From the NCBI GenBank assembly GCA_028622995.1, contig JAJQJQ010000050.1, positions 992,001-1,056,000 on the forward strand: a stretch of DNA of 64,000 nt. Direction: 5' to 3'. This stretch comes from Panagrolaimus kolymaensis (Eukaryota > Nematoda > Chromadorea > Rhabditida > Panagrolaimidae). The notes under the pieces were generated by a model. It was not told the DNA's origin and ran no database searches. It was given only the letters and a program-made list of their open reading frames with translations. This document shows, in pieces, positions 23,734 to 39,600 of the stretch. Each line of letters starts with the position of its first letter. Within the stretch, counting starts at the first letter, position 1. A program made the position numbers and the translations under genes.

Positions 23734-25741
23734 TTATCCTTTAAATTTGAATAATGATGGAGGGAATGAGCAAGTAGAAACATCAACATTTTGAACAAAA
23801 TTTAAAATTCTTGAAAAACTATTGATTATTCCTTTTTGTTCGAGAATTTTATTTACAGCCACTTCGTAGCGCTAAAATACAAGTGTTTAATAAATTTAAT
23901 TATTTTTAGGCCTCCAAAAAGTATTTAATTATTTTACCTGTTTATAAACCTGTGGATCCCGAGCTAAAACATAAACAGGGAAATTGCAATTTGTTGAAAG
24001 AATAACAAATTCATATTCTCCATTTGCATTTATAGGGCCAGTGTATACAACATGAACTGAAAAACAAAAAATAATTAATCCGTTCTTATCCAAGTTTCTC
24101 GAGAATTAATTAATTTTCTAATTCTTACCTTCGACATCTTCTTTAGTATTACTGGTTCGGAAAATGAGTTCTCCAACTTGTTTTAAAATTCCATAACCAC
24201 TTGTAATTTTGGGTTCGCTATATGGAGTTCCATCAGTGCTGTATTCGAATACCTCAAAAATTGTTCCAAGACCGCCATTGGAGACATCATTAAGTTTTTT
24301 GTAGGAAGTCATCGAGCAAGGGCTTTTGCTAACAATTTGGGAATAAACAACCTAAAAATGAAAAAAAATATTCAAAAACTTTCATATTTTTATAAAAAAC
24401 TTGGGTTTCTAGTTTCATAAAAAATGTTTTGAAAAATTTTAAAAGTCAATTTTTGGAAAAGCAAAGTTTTCAAAAGATTTGCATATTTTAAACAAAAGCC
24501 TTGACTTTCAAGAATTTTTTTATAAAAATAAATAATTCAAACATTTTTGAAAGAAAAAAAGAATTTAGACTTACTTGATACCATTGACCCATAAATGAAT
24601 CTACATTGAAAGTGCTTACAGGCACTGGCTTAGGATTACAAAGTGGACTTTCAGGTTTTACAATCATTCCTTCTAACATTGAAAGACTTTCATCAAGAGT
24701 TTCTTTTTGTCCAGCAGTCAAAGTTAAAGGAGTGGAACTATCTGGATCGGTATCATTATTTTGAATGGAACCTTGAGTTAAAGCTTTGTATAAAACATTG
24801 CTAATCATATCTTTTCCGGGAAGAGGACTGTTGCTGCCACCAAGAATATTTCCTACAGCTTTGCCGATTTCTGCTTGATCCGCGGGTTTATGGTCTTTGT
24901 TAAGTCCAATTAAATCAAAAAGTGTTCCAATGAGGCCACCAGATTGAGGTTCATCCGAAAGTGAAGTGGAACCATATTCTTCAGGATTTCCAGCACTTGA
25001 AGAATAAGCTGTTTCAGAAACTGATGAAGGAATTCTATCATCAAATGCAACAGGACCAAATCCGCCTTCAGGCACTTCAGGTCTTGAATCCATTTTTGGG
25101 AGTTCTGGAGCTTTATCCATAATTATAGGTTGATGCCGACGAATTTCAGGAGCTTCCATGGGCATTGGTGGTTTAGGAATGGATGGGAAATTTTTGGGTA
25201 TTCCAGCAATCGAAGAGCCTCCATCACCAACTTTTTCATTTACTTCTATGTTCTAAAAAAAATAAATTTAAATGGTAAAAAGAAAGTTTAAAAAAAATAT
25301 TTTTACTTTTGGCCCTGAATTTTCTTGAAATGAACTAAGCGCAGGTCGATTTCCATTTAAAAGTGAAAAGCCTTGATTAAATCCTGGAGGTAAACCATTT
25401 GGATTACTTCCAGCTGGAGCAGAAAAAAAGTTTTCTAAAGTTTTTTCAATTCCACTGGGTTGATGAATTGGACCTGATGGGCCACTGGCTACACTGCTAC
25501 TAGATCCAATATCATAAGTTTTTTCAGGAAAAAATCCACCAGGTCTTGGACCCATTAAAGAATCCATTAATTCTGCGGCATGTCCATCCAATTCAAAATA
25601 ATGCCTTAATTCTGGAGCAATCGTGGGTTTAGCATCCAATCGCCTTCCACCTCCCAAAGGGAAAGTTTCATATTGTCCAGAAACTAGGCCAATGCCGCCA
25701 CAAAAGGCAAAAACTAATGAAAGTAAAATAAAATAATCCAT
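23734..25741 (-). CDS. Secreted lipocalin-domain protein with long disordered N-terminus
   Basis: Five exons (25741-25307, 25252-24575, 24351-24129, 24056-23938, 23871-23734) close to 530 residues. Residues 1-22 form a clear signal peptide (MDYFILLSLVFAF...VSGQ). Residues ~23-355 are Pro/Gly/Ser-rich and probably unstructured, with short motifs such as GLIGTLFDLIGLNKD. The C-terminal ~175 residues form a lipocalin barrel: GxW motif in FMGQWYQVVYS (residues ~365-374), then YGILKQVGELIFRTS and YEFVILSTNCNFPVYVLARD, with cysteines near both ends of the domain. Apolipoprotein-D-like and nematode LPR lipocalins carry lipids or shape apical extracellular matrix; the fused long N-terminus is unlike ordinary ~180-residue lipocalins. 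Ligand unknown. Confidence 0.85.
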
Positions 25742-27546
25742 GGAAAAAATAAAATTAAAATTTTAAATTACAAAATCAATTTTCTTTTTTCTTTTGGATT
25801 CGCAGCAGGCGCAGAGAAGAATAAAGCCCTGTTAAACTGCGCAAAATAATATATAATCGAGGGCAATCGGGAGAGACTTACTTCTGCCGAAACACAATTT
25901 TTTTAGCCAGAAACTAAAGAAGGGGTCTATCTGTATCTCTCCTCTATTTCTTTTATTATGTTTGTCCGGTTTTTTTAGTTTTAGTTTTGTGGAGTAGCCG
26001 ACGCCTGCCCGGAAACTGAAACAGTTTATTTATTTTTTTCAAAGTAGTGTGCTTGCGCCCTAAAGGCGTATTCAGGTTATATATATTCAGAAATTTATTT
26101 ATTTTATTTGATTGCCAATAGGAACGACGATGGATGGATGCATTGCATTGACTCTCTTTTTTCTCTTTCTCTCTCTCACTTAAATTTTGTAATCCACCGC
26201 CCCAAATTAAAAAAGCAAGCAAGCGAGGAGTCAGGAGCTGAAGGAAATCAGCGATAGCAGTGGCGGTGATTCAAGGCAGTCAAAAACGTAACATCCCATC
26301 CTATTTTTATTTTATTTTATTTTTTTTATAAAATTCAATGGACATTTTTATTTGACCGACACTGAATGATTTTAACCCGTTACAAATAATCGCTGGAGAG
26401 AAGAGGAAAGAAAAAAAAAGATAGATAGTTAACATGGATTCCACGCCGCTCCACAACCATCAGGCATCGCGCTTCCCAATGTTATCGATGATGTTTGACG
26501 GCCGACATGCGCGAAAAAAAAGAAAAAAAACGAGGGGACTGGGTCACTAACCTTGAAACGATGAATCGAATTCCTTTCATCACGATTTTTTTCAATAAAA
26601 ATGACCGACAAAATTTTTTCACAAAAAAAGGAAGAAAGAAACCGTTATATTTATCAGAAAAATTTTGTTTGATTTTAATTCGTGATTTCATGATTTTCTT
26701 GATTACATAAAATCATTTATCCCCCTTTAAGGGGCAATCAGCAGCAGTGGCGTGAAAATGATCATTTCTAAAAATGGGTGGCACGACATTGAAATTGAGA
26801 GATGATTGACAACTCTAGGTCGAATTATTCTTGTATTAATCAGTGATTCATTGATTTTTAATAAATTTGATTAATTGAAAAACATTTTTAAAAGTATAAG
26901 AAATTGTGAAGAAGGATAAAAGCAAGAAAAAATTAACGAATCAAGAAACATGAAAAGCAGCTTTTAAAAGATGATATAAATAAGTAAAGTTGCTTTCAAA
27001 GTTTGATTTGGAAAGCAAAAATAAAGTTCAATATTTATATTTCTTTAAGAAATTTACTTAAAATTTTTGATGAATGTTTTTCAAAAAAATGCAAATTTCT
27101 TCTTTGCCATGGATTCTTCTTGCTTTCTTTGCACTTTAAAGAATTTTTTTTATTATCAAATTTTAAAATAGTTCGTTTTAAATCATTGCACTTTTTTCTT
27201 TTAACATTTTCCCATCATTATTATTCAAAAAAAAGAAGAAAAAAGGAATAATTAATTATGTTGAAAACTTTAAAGAAAAATTTGTACGACAAAAAATTTT
27301 TTTTTCAACCATCAAAATTGCTGCACAAAAAACATAGCCAACAACTACTAACTTCTTTTCAAGACCAAAATAAAACAAAGTTGGATGTGAAAAATCATAT
27401 TTTAAAGGTTTTTTTATATATATGCGTGGTGGTAATTCATATTTATTCATGCTCATCATTTTTCAACTTTTTTTCATTTTGAAAAGTTAATTTTCAAAAG
27501 TAAAAAATTCATTGTGGCTTTATTTAAATTTATAAAATTGGTGAGA
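25742..27546. other. Intergenic region between divergent lipocalin and pantothenate kinase genes
   Basis: Probably holds both promoters. Around 26.43-26.56 kb the base composition is locally GC-richer. Open frames there are short and Lys/Phe-rich; none is convincing. Confidence 0.5.
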
Positions 27547-29974
<2,428 letters not shown>

Positions 29975-30327
29975 TTTTTTTTGTTTTAAAATAATTTATT
30001 TATGCAAAATTTATTTCCTTAAAAAAATAATTTTTATATGTGCCGGTAATTCTCTTATTGAGATGTGCCTTGAAAAAAAAGCTTATTTTTATTTAATTAT
30101 ATGTTTGTAAATTTATTTATTTATTACTTTATTATTTTATAAAAAAGCTATCCATGAGACTTATTTAAAAAATATATATATAATTCCATCTTTTTTTCTG
30201 TGATTTTTTTATGCAAAATATTTTTGTTAAAAATTAATAAAAGGTTTTTAAACTAAAATATTAAGTTTTTTTTACATTGTTTATTTGAAATATTTTAATT
30301 ATGATTCATTAAAAAAGTTTTTTACGA
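29975..30327. other. 3' flank of pantothenate kinase
   Basis: AT-rich; contains an AATAAA polyadenylation-type signal near 30236. No gene. Confidence 0.5.
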
Positions 30328-30411
30328 TGGTGGAGACGGGATTCGAACCCGCGCGTGCATATGCACAGGGGAACTTAAGTCCACCGCCTTGGACCGCTCG
30401 GCCACTCCACC
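30328..30411 (-). tRNA. tRNA-Leu (UAA anticodon)
   Basis: The minus strand folds as a class II tRNA of 84 nt: acceptor stem GGTGGAG pairing with CTCCACC, A-box TGGCCGAGCGG, anticodon loop CTTAAGT with anticodon TAA, a long variable arm (TGTGCATATGCAC region), B-box GGTTCGAATCC, and an A discriminator base as expected for leucine. No intron. A T-run follows the 3' end on the minus strand, as in RNA polymerase III terminators. Confidence 0.95.
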
Positions 30412-31920
30412 GATAGAAAAAAGTTAAAAAAAGCAAAGTGTGCGTGTAAATATCATTTAAATAAATATTGAAATGAATGATAAAAATACATTTTTCTTTG
30501 TTCAAGTTGATGCAATATTTTAATACTCTTGCGTGCATACATGATTCCAGAGTTTTTTGCGAACAAAATCTTGTGTAGAAAAAAAATGAGGCATTGTAAA
30601 AACATTTATTTCTTTTTATGAGAAAAAAATTTTTTTTACAAAAAAAACCATAAATTTTACAGTATCAAAAATACTTTGAATTAAAATCATTATTACTTCT
30701 TTTTGAGAAAAAAAGTTTCATTTATAAACACAATGACGATCTACAAGTGGTACATTTTGTAAAGAATACAGAGTTTGGACTCTTCCAAAATAAAAGCTAC
30801 AAGTTAGGTTTATTAATACAGCGCCTTCATTTCCAACATTCCCGAAAACTATAGCTTATTCAACTTTCAATATTAAATGAATTTGTAAAGTAAGCTCAAC
30901 ATAAATAAATTAATTGATGATGTATTTTTATTAAATAGTTTTTTTAACATTCTTTAACTCGAAGAAACGGGGAAAAAGATAGGCTAGTGTTTATTGCTTT
31001 TTAAATTTAAATTTGATCTTTTCTAATTTGAAATCTCTTACCCTAAGAAAAAAAAGAAATTGAAAATTAGTCATGCCATTTGAAAGGGTAATGTTGTGCA
31101 ATTCCCATTTTCTTATTCCAAATCATTTTTCTAAATTTCCTTTTCTCTTTATTCAAACCGAATCTAAAGGTTGAGAAAGCTGCAACCTTTAATAGTAGCG
31201 AGGCGTTTTTCATTTATCGCATCTTTAAAACTCATCGTTTTTGTTTAGTTTACTGTTTTTTATACCCGCCTTCTCTGACTTTTCTATTTTTTTTACCTTC
31301 GTTTAGGAAAAAATTCATTCACATAATTTTTGGGATCCTAAAAATAAGTTTTATCTCTTTTCGATTTAATAATTTAAATTTATTTTGAAAGTTTTTATAA
31401 ACAAATCAAGCAAGAAAACCTGGGTTATTACACATAAGCATTTTCTTCTTTTTCTTCTTCGTCTTCTAAAAACATTGTGCTATAGGCCGCTGTCGCTTTC
31501 CTGATTTGCCGTCAAATTGCCTTTGCGCAAAATGAAACAAACAAAACTCCATTGCTCAAAGAAATTACAAAATCGTTCGATCGATTAGCTTTCGAAATCT
31601 TTGCCGCTCTCATTTCACTAAGAAAAGTTTTCTTTCAACAGAAAAATAAATTTTTTATTTTTTATTCCAATTTTATTAACTTTTTTGTTTAATGCTTGCT
31701 TTTTTTTCGTGCAGCTTTTTTATGCCTATTTTTAATCTGAATTTGTAAATATATAATTAAACTTCTTTATTGGTAAACGATATGCTATTTTTACAAATTT
31801 GCCTGGCTTCCCTAGAACTCTTTCACCTATAAAAACAAAATCCCCATTTTTAGTTGCATTACGATTCAAAACAATTTCATGGAATAATTTTCAAGACGTT
31901 ACTTTTGTCTTCTGAAAATC
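30412..31920. other. Intergenic
   Basis: 1.5 kb of AT-rich DNA upstream of the unknown gene at 31921. I see no gene, repeat or RNA. Confidence 0.5.
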
Positions 31921-33665
31921 ATGGATCAACTTTCTTCATTTAGTCCGGATTTGAAGGATTCCGACGAAATCATGTTTATTTATGGAAAAAAAGATGATAA
32001 ATTAAGAATTACTTTCTTTGATGGACGTTTTTGCCTTCATCACTCATATATCGAAGTGAATGTACCTATTGGAGAGATTTCTGAATTTTTGGATTCTCAT
32101 TGTTGCCGTAATCTTAAAGGCGCTGTTTTCTATATTGTTGATTTTGACAACGATTATAAGCTTATTGATCTAAAAATCCGTCAAATGGTTCATGATGAAT
32201 TTAAGAAAAGGAACCTCAGTATTCATTTTGCTGATTTCTCGAATGTTAGGAATTCTTCAATATTAGCTTTAGCAAATTTTGAATCTAAACAAGGAGACAT
32301 TACTCTCATCATTGAAATGAAAAATTATACTAAAAAACTTTATATTTCTGAACTTTTTTGCATGGAAGAAGGATATTTAGAATGTGGTAGTCGAAGAGTT
32401 TATTATTTCAATGAATCTTTCGAAGAAATGAAAACAGAAATTCTTGGAACATCTGATCCTAAATTTGTTATTATTTATGATTGTGATTCGGATCCTGTTG
32501 ACAGGGTTTTCTTGGCAGCTATCAAATCATTTGTTTCTACGCCACAGAATGTAGTTTCAGTTAATTTTGAATACGCAAGGGATAAAGATTATGTTAAAAC
32601 TTTTTTTGATCCAAATCGCAGAAAATTCCATGTTATTCCTTTGCATCGAGATGATTTAGTGGTTACAACTTCACCAAATTTTGATGATTCTGAAAAGGAT
32701 ATGATTTTTTCTAACACATATAAAGAAATATTGCCTTTTAGAAAAAGCCAAATTGTTTCAAAATCATGCACACCATTTTACGTGAGTTAATAACTATTTA
32801 GACTTTAGGAAAATCCACACATATATATATTTAGATTAAATATTTTATCGCCAAACCCGAAACATACGAAATAATTAAAAAAGTTGAACATGAAAATGGT
32901 GGAAAAGGCCATCGAATCATGCTTTCTCTCTTCGTCGACGCTAATTCCATTCCATTTCTTTATCAGGAACCCTTTATTATTCCTGAAATTCAAAAATTTT
33001 ATGAAACGTTTTCTTCCACAACTAACTTAAAAATTCCAGTTATCACATTTTTTGATAATTCCTCAATTATTTGCGTTTACAACAAAATTAAATATGATTT
33101 TTTAAAATCCTGGAATGGTAGATTTTTCGTTTTAAAATATTTTTAAAACATGTACATATAATTTTTCTAGGATTATATGGAAAAGAATTGTATCTAAGTT
33201 TTAAGCTAGAAAAACCTGCAATTATCGCAAATATGAAGAATGTTAAAGACAACAATAATTCTTACATAATTTACGGTAGTACTATTTTCAACTTAAAAAG
33301 AGTATTGAATCAAAAAAATAATTATGCAAATTTCAGATTTAATCAAGATACTTTCCAAGCCCGCAAATGATATTAAAAATGATCCAAATTGGGGTTTCTA
33401 TTTTATCCGTGATGATTCTAATAATTCTCTGTTTCTTGATTTTGATACTTATAAAGGAAGGCGAAAAGCGACTCCATTTTATTTGATGACTCTTCTCCTC
33501 AAACTTCATATTATTAAAATCGAAAATGAAATTGGTGAAAAGGTTAAAGAACTTGGATTTTATTTATTTGATAAATTTAGCCCCGAAGAATGTCGTCGAA
33601 TCGAAAATGGTCTTCAAGAAGCATGCAAACAATTAAAAATCAATTATGTTTCTGTTAAATTTTAA
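31921..33665 (+). CDS. Unknown 525-residue protein, probably nematode-lineage-specific
   Basis: Four exons (31921-32781, 32835-33117, 33171-33275, 33337-33665) join in phase to a single frame. No signal peptide, membrane segment or simple repeat is visible; composition is that of a folded mixed alpha/beta protein with many short hydrophobic strands (VIIYDCDSDPVDRVFLAAIK, LANFESKQGDITLIIE, FYLFDKFSPEECRRIENGLQ). The alternation of strands with a central 'SGRRVYYFNESFEEMK'-like segment faintly recalls degenerate Hsp70/actin-fold families, but the phosphate-binding motifs of an ATPase are absent. I do not recognise a named family. It lies in the accessory part of the window with F-box-like copies on both sides at a distance. 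Confidence 0.7.
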
Positions 33666-34286
33666 TTATGCTTTTAATTTTTAACCGACTCTTTTTTCAT
33701 AAAATCAAGAGAATGAAAAACTCTTAAAAATTAACCCTTTCCTTTTTTTTATTGTCAAACTTTTATTGCTTGTTTCTCCATATTTGAATTTTTTCTATTT
33801 TTATTTATCAACGATGTATGTTTATTTTTGTATGTAATCATAAATGTTTATGATAAATTTTTAAATGTTTTGGATTTTTTTTCTATTCTTTCTATGATAT
33901 TTTAACAAAAGCAAGATGGAATCTTTTTGCACACAAATAAAAAACTTTCGCTATGATTTATTGTGATTGAATTTTAACTTAACAAATCAATAAATATTTT
34001 CTTCCATGGAATGAAAATGATTATGAGTTATCATTTTCAACTATGTTACCGAAATTATTTTCGTTGGCTTATCACCATTGTTATTTTTTGTATACTTCCA
34101 AAAACCATAATTTCTCAATCTATAAATTTGTGGGTTCTATTTCAAGAAGTGAAAAAACATTTATTTCCTGAGAGAGAATTGTTTTTGAAAACATAAATAG
34201 TAGAGACCAAAAACAAAAAGATTTGAATCAAAATGCTGAGAAAAAAATTAAATTAAAATGCTTAATTTTAATATTTTTGAAATAAA
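33666..34286. other. Intergenic
   Basis: AT-rich. A short frame at 34011-34196 has a diverged counterpart in the non-coding DNA near 36.3-36.6 kb. No gene called. Confidence 0.45.
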
Positions 34287-35107
34287 TTAGATTTGTTGTT
34301 GCATTTCCAGAGTTTTTGCAGAATGTGTTTCATTAATTCGGAATTCTGTATTTATTTGAAATCTTTCATTAAAGTGTTCCATCGTAAATATATCTACAGC
34401 ACGATCAAAGGAAAATGCATCCTGTTCGGATATAATATTATCACCATAACCTATAGCAAATTTTGATCCATTTGTGCCATTTCTCTATAAATTATTTAAC
34501 TAAAACTTGTAAGAATTTCTTAGTTTATAAAAACTTACCAAAATAAATTCACAATAATCGTCAAAATTTATTAATGAATTAAAAGAAAGTATCTCAAAAT
34601 ATTTAATTTTTACATTCCATTGAAAATTAGATAAAGTAATTGGGGATAATAAGAATTTTTCATTGAAAAATATACTAAAAAAATTTACAATTGCCTCAAA
34701 AAAAATGAAATCTTACTGAACATTATATGCATTGGGTAGTCGTCGCAAAATATCTTCTAAATCAGCGAAACTTCCATCAAGTTTTGTAATGCCACCATTG
34801 AAATAGCCAAATGATTCAATTTTTGATGGGTCAACTAAAAATTCATAATCCCTGAAAGTTATAATTTGATCTCCAATATAAATAAAGCGAGCTTCGCATT
34901 TATTAAGTTTCGGAATGATTGAATGAAGCAAATTAAAATTATTGTCTTTTTGAAATCTAAGTTTATTGGTTATCCAAAGATGTGAGGACGATAAAAGTTT
35001 GAAATCATTTTTATTGTTGCCATTTGACTTGAAGGATTGTAAAATATACTCCGATTTTTTGACTTCTGTCCCAATGCAAAGTTATCGCAAGTTTTTGTTT
35101 CGGCCAT
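34287..35107 (-). pseudogene. Decayed F-box-like family copy
   Basis: Three blocks are readable: ~35107-34717, 34674-34539 and 34484-34287. The last two splice in phase and end in a stop. The family region is clear (FGYFNGGITKLDGSFADLED, ILRRLPNAYNV, then FDDYCEFIL) and matches the C-terminal half of the 21-23 kb gene and the 41.1 kb gene. The first block changes reading frame between about 34985 and 35060: the upstream frame (MAETKTCDNFALGQ, ATIKMISNFY) must shift to reach the downstream frame (SSSHLWITNKLRF). The N-terminal F-box-like helix is missing. Truncated and frameshifted, so probably a pseudogene, unless an assembly error explains the shift. Confidence 0.65.
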
Positions 35108-36663
35108 TACTGAGCCAAGTAAAAAATAAACTTTTTGTCCCGAAAACTAATTTTTATAAAGAATTCTTCTACACTCATTTTTTTGATCGTGGTTTGAGCA
35201 AATAAACATGTTAAAACACGTAAAGAACCAAAAACTAAAATTGAGACCTAAAATCCAAAAAAGTTAATATTCTTCCATATTTAATTTTCCTTTTTTTGTG
35301 TAATAAAAAGCTGCCGGTCGGTACTCGAATTTTTTTAACTACTGTCAAATCAAATGATGCTTGTGACCTTTTCAATTATAATATTTAATGAGCATTATTT
35401 GATAAGAAGCTTTGGAAAAAAATAAGACAGTATGATAAGAAACGTCAATCAAAATCTCAAGATCATACGTTTTGTTTCCAAAAACAGGAATTAAAGATAA
35501 TAAAAAATGTCGGTGAATTTAAAGAAAAAAATGAAGAAATTAATGACAATTTTTTTATTACTTGGTAAATAACTTGATGATCTCTATATTACTTAAACAA
35601 CAAATTTAAAACTTTGAAAGAACAGAAAAAATATCACAAATTTATTTATAAAAAAAATTTAAACAAAACTTGTTAAATGTTCAATACTTTTCTGGCATTT
35701 ATGCCTTTGTGATAATGCGAATATGTAGCATTTTATCATCAAGTTTAAAAATTTGCAAGGTTATAAGCTTAAAATGTTAAAACATAGCAATTTTATTTTT
35801 TCAATTAACTAAACTAATGCTTTTACATTTGAACCTTCTCGGTTTCAAAGAAAAAAGCTTTGCAATTTATCGAGCAAAAAGTTTGATACACAAAGTAATG
35901 CCACGTATATGGAATTATAGTATTATGCAAAAATATCCAAAACCTTTATCTGTACTTTTCAGCTACCCTTATAAATTTATCTTAAAACGAAAAAGAGTAA
36001 TGAGTGAATATTAAAAACTTAATTAAAGATAATTGATTATTAAGAAAATAAAAAGTAACCATTTCTTGTTTATTCAAGAATCATACTGATCAAAAGATGT
36101 AATTATTTGGTGAAAAATTGTTAAATTCAACCTCTTTTAAAATAAGAAACTAATAGTGTATTTAATTCAGCTATTGCGCAAAACCAATGAATAAAGTTTT
36201 AGTGATTTATTTATAAAAATTGAGTTTGTTTTTATATTTTTGATAGTTATGGTTTACAGCAATTTTATTTTAGCAAACCACACTAATAATCTACTCATCG
36301 AGAAATGAAAATGGCTGAATGTTGTTCCTTTTAAAATTAGTAATGGAGAAATTATTTTTGTTGGATTCTGGCCATTGTTTATTCTTTGAATTCTTTCTGC
36401 TTCTTACTTCTTCAGTTTAAGGAAGTTGGGACGCCTCACAAGAAGAATAATTCATTTGAGTAAAAGTTTGTATACTTGATATGAGTGAACGATGAATTTT
36501 ATTGAACTCGCCTATGCGAATAAAATACTTGCAAAAGTATTTTTAGGCAGTATAAAAATGTTTATTTTCCTGAGTTAAAAGTTATTTTTCAAAGACCCAT
36601 AATTTTGACAGAAAACCTGTATCAAAATCAAAAGAAAATAAAAGAATAAATATTTACAAAACA
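35108..36663. other. Intergenic
   Basis: AT-rich. Short frames (for example 35817-36014) show no domain. Sequence near 36305-36580 weakly resembles 34011-34190 and may be a relic of a local duplication. Confidence 0.45.
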
Positions 36664-39600
36664 TTAAATAATACTTTTTCTTTTAACTCTAACTTTTCCT
36701 TCATCATTATTATTTTCATGTTTTTCTATTTCTTCAGCTTGTTTTAAAACATTTTCATCCAATAAAGCTCCATCTCTTTTGGAACATCGACATTCACAAC
36801 CAGTGGCAGGGCAAATATCATAATCCTTGAACCAATCTTTGATATGATTATAATGTCCACCATGATGGCACCAAACACAAAAAACAAAACTATGCTCAAT
36901 GGAACTATCAGTTTCACCAAACATTGCAAGGCTATCCACGATGCTTCCATAATGGTGCCTGCATATTACACATTTGGGTAAAGGTTTTCGACAAGCTCCA
37001 CAAGTAGTAATTCGAGCACGATTTGGAAAATTATCTGGCATTTCTCGGCCTCGATTTTGAGCTTTTGAACTTCGAATTCGATCTGAAGAACATGGATATG
37101 CCGCTCGGCCACAATATGAACAAGCTATAACAGCTTGAGCTCGAGTGATTCTACCTTTATTTTGACTATTTTTTTCATAAAGTTGATTATATAAAAATGT
37201 TCTTTCAATATTCATATTCCACGATCCCAATAAAGTTAAATAATCAAAAAAGCAATTCAATCCTCTTTTATGATTTATATTTTTGAGGGAACTCCTGAAA
37301 CAAAAATTTGCATAATCAAAAAAAACTTCCAAAGTCTAAAAGTTTTTTTACCTTAGTTTTTCCGCGAGTTTATCCATTCTCAATCCAAAATTTGGAGGTT
37401 CTTTCAATTTTTCAACATCTTTAAAACATTTTCCAATTACATATAAAATTGAGCAAGTTTGAATATCATTCGTGTTTTCATAATATCTCAATATTGCTCG
37501 ATGAGTTTTTTCACAATCATACAAACCCACAAACATTAGAGTTTTTAGAGGCTCATTTTCAAGCATTTCATCCATTAACATGTAAAATGTTTCTTGGAGC
37601 AATTTATCATCCATATTTATTAATGCAAACATTATTCGATCTTCGGTTTTTAGCTCCTATAAAAAATTTTATTTGTTTTTTCAAAAATTTTGAAGTTAAT
37701 AAATAGCAGCAAAAAAAGCAGACGATAAAATATTTAATAAAACAAAAAAAAATTCTATCGTGTACTTTAAAAACATTTTTTTATAAAATTTGTGATTTTC
37801 GACATTTCAAAGCAAAAAAACTTACATTAATTCGAACAATTTTACTCATATGTTTAGTATAATTTAAACGTCGAGCAACAAAGTTTATGCATGCCAAAAG
37901 CACGGGTTCATCTTGAAGCATCGTGGAAAAATCTTCATAATCAGGAATATTAAAATTAGCTCCATTAAATTCATCAATTTTTTCTAGCGTCTTTTTGGTA
38001 TTCTCTTTGCTGATGTCGGAACTAAATTTTAGTTGTTGGTTTACATCTCGATGATTAATTTTTTCAAGCATTTTTCGGAGATACTAAAATTAAATTTTTT
38101 TGTTTTTCAGATTAAAAACTTTTTTGTAACTAACTTCTTTTGCTAATTGCCCTTGGCAAGCAGCGAGACTAATAAAAATTACTCGCAACCAAGCTTCTGT
38201 AGAATTTTCAAGTAAAATATTATCACAAATTTTTCTCATGCCTTCGGTATTCCCAAATTCAGGCCACATACACATTTTTAACATTTGTTGTCTCTTTCCA
38301 TTTGTGAATACTCTGGAACAACCCCAATCACAATTTTCTTCAAATTGTGAAGAACTTGATGAAACTGAATTCACCAAAAATTCTATTCCAGCATATGTGG
38401 TTCCATAAATGGTTTTTAAGTCATATTTGGGGCTCGTGTAACCAATTTTTTCTATCCAATTCCATACAAAATTTAATTCAGCAGTGGAAAGTTTTGGATC
38501 AACTTTAATTGCATTTTGAGAATTTAAAACCATCGCTGAAAAGTTACAAAAAAATTTAGTTAAATATAAATAAAAAAATTTTCTTCAAAAATTAGCATAA
38601 TTTTAGCAAAAAGTTGCCCAACTTACACTGGATTGGATCTCTTGCTTGTCCATAACCATAGCCGTGTTCAGCTCGTTGCCGAATAATAACACTAATATCT
38701 TCGCCATTGAGGACATCTTCCAAAACTGCCACAGTTTTTTTCATATTCCTTTGAGCTTCATCGTGTATGGAATCCCAATATTTCGTGAAATATCTATCTT
38801 CAATTCTTCGCCTTTCAGATTCATCATTTTTAGTATTTAAATAAACTCTCATACAATCTATGCAATTTTCATCTCGGCAAGTTAAATGATTATGAATTCG
38901 ACGAGTTTGATCCAAATAAAACATGCCTTCACTAAATTGAAAAGGCAATATCTCTTCCTTCGGTGCCGGGGGTTTTCGAGTTTTATCCTTTTTCTTGAGT
39001 TCCAAAAATCGAATTCGATGTGCTCGAAGAGGTTGCTGGACGATAGTTTCAGAGACGCATGCAAATTGTCGATACGAGTATGCGCATTCATTATTATTTC
39101 CAAAAACTGCATATGTGTCTCGATTAACCGAAACAAATTGAATATGTCTCAAATCTTCTTTTGGTCGATTAATTATCAAAGTTAAATGATTATCAAATTT
39201 TGGATGCCATTCAAAATTCCTAACATTATGAATTCCAGGAAAGCAAAGAGTATTGTGAGAATATGGATACCAATCTCGACTTCGATCTATTGCATCTTTA
39301 GTATTTTCAACTGATTGATGCCCCTTTGAAAATACGCTTCCATAATCATAAGCGTTTGGGGAAATTGCAAAATCATGGACTTTATTTGCATCCACAGTTA
39401 AGCAATTAATGGTAAATCGACGATGGGGATTCCAAATGCATCGGCGAATTCGAGCTTTTTCATGGGTCTAAAAATTTATTTATTCGTAAAAAAAATATAT
39501 ATATGCAAATTTTTGTTTTTTAAAGTTTTAGTTTTCAAAAAGTTTTAGATTTTTTGAATGCCTTTTTTATGCAAAATTTTCTTTTCGCTACTTACATAAT

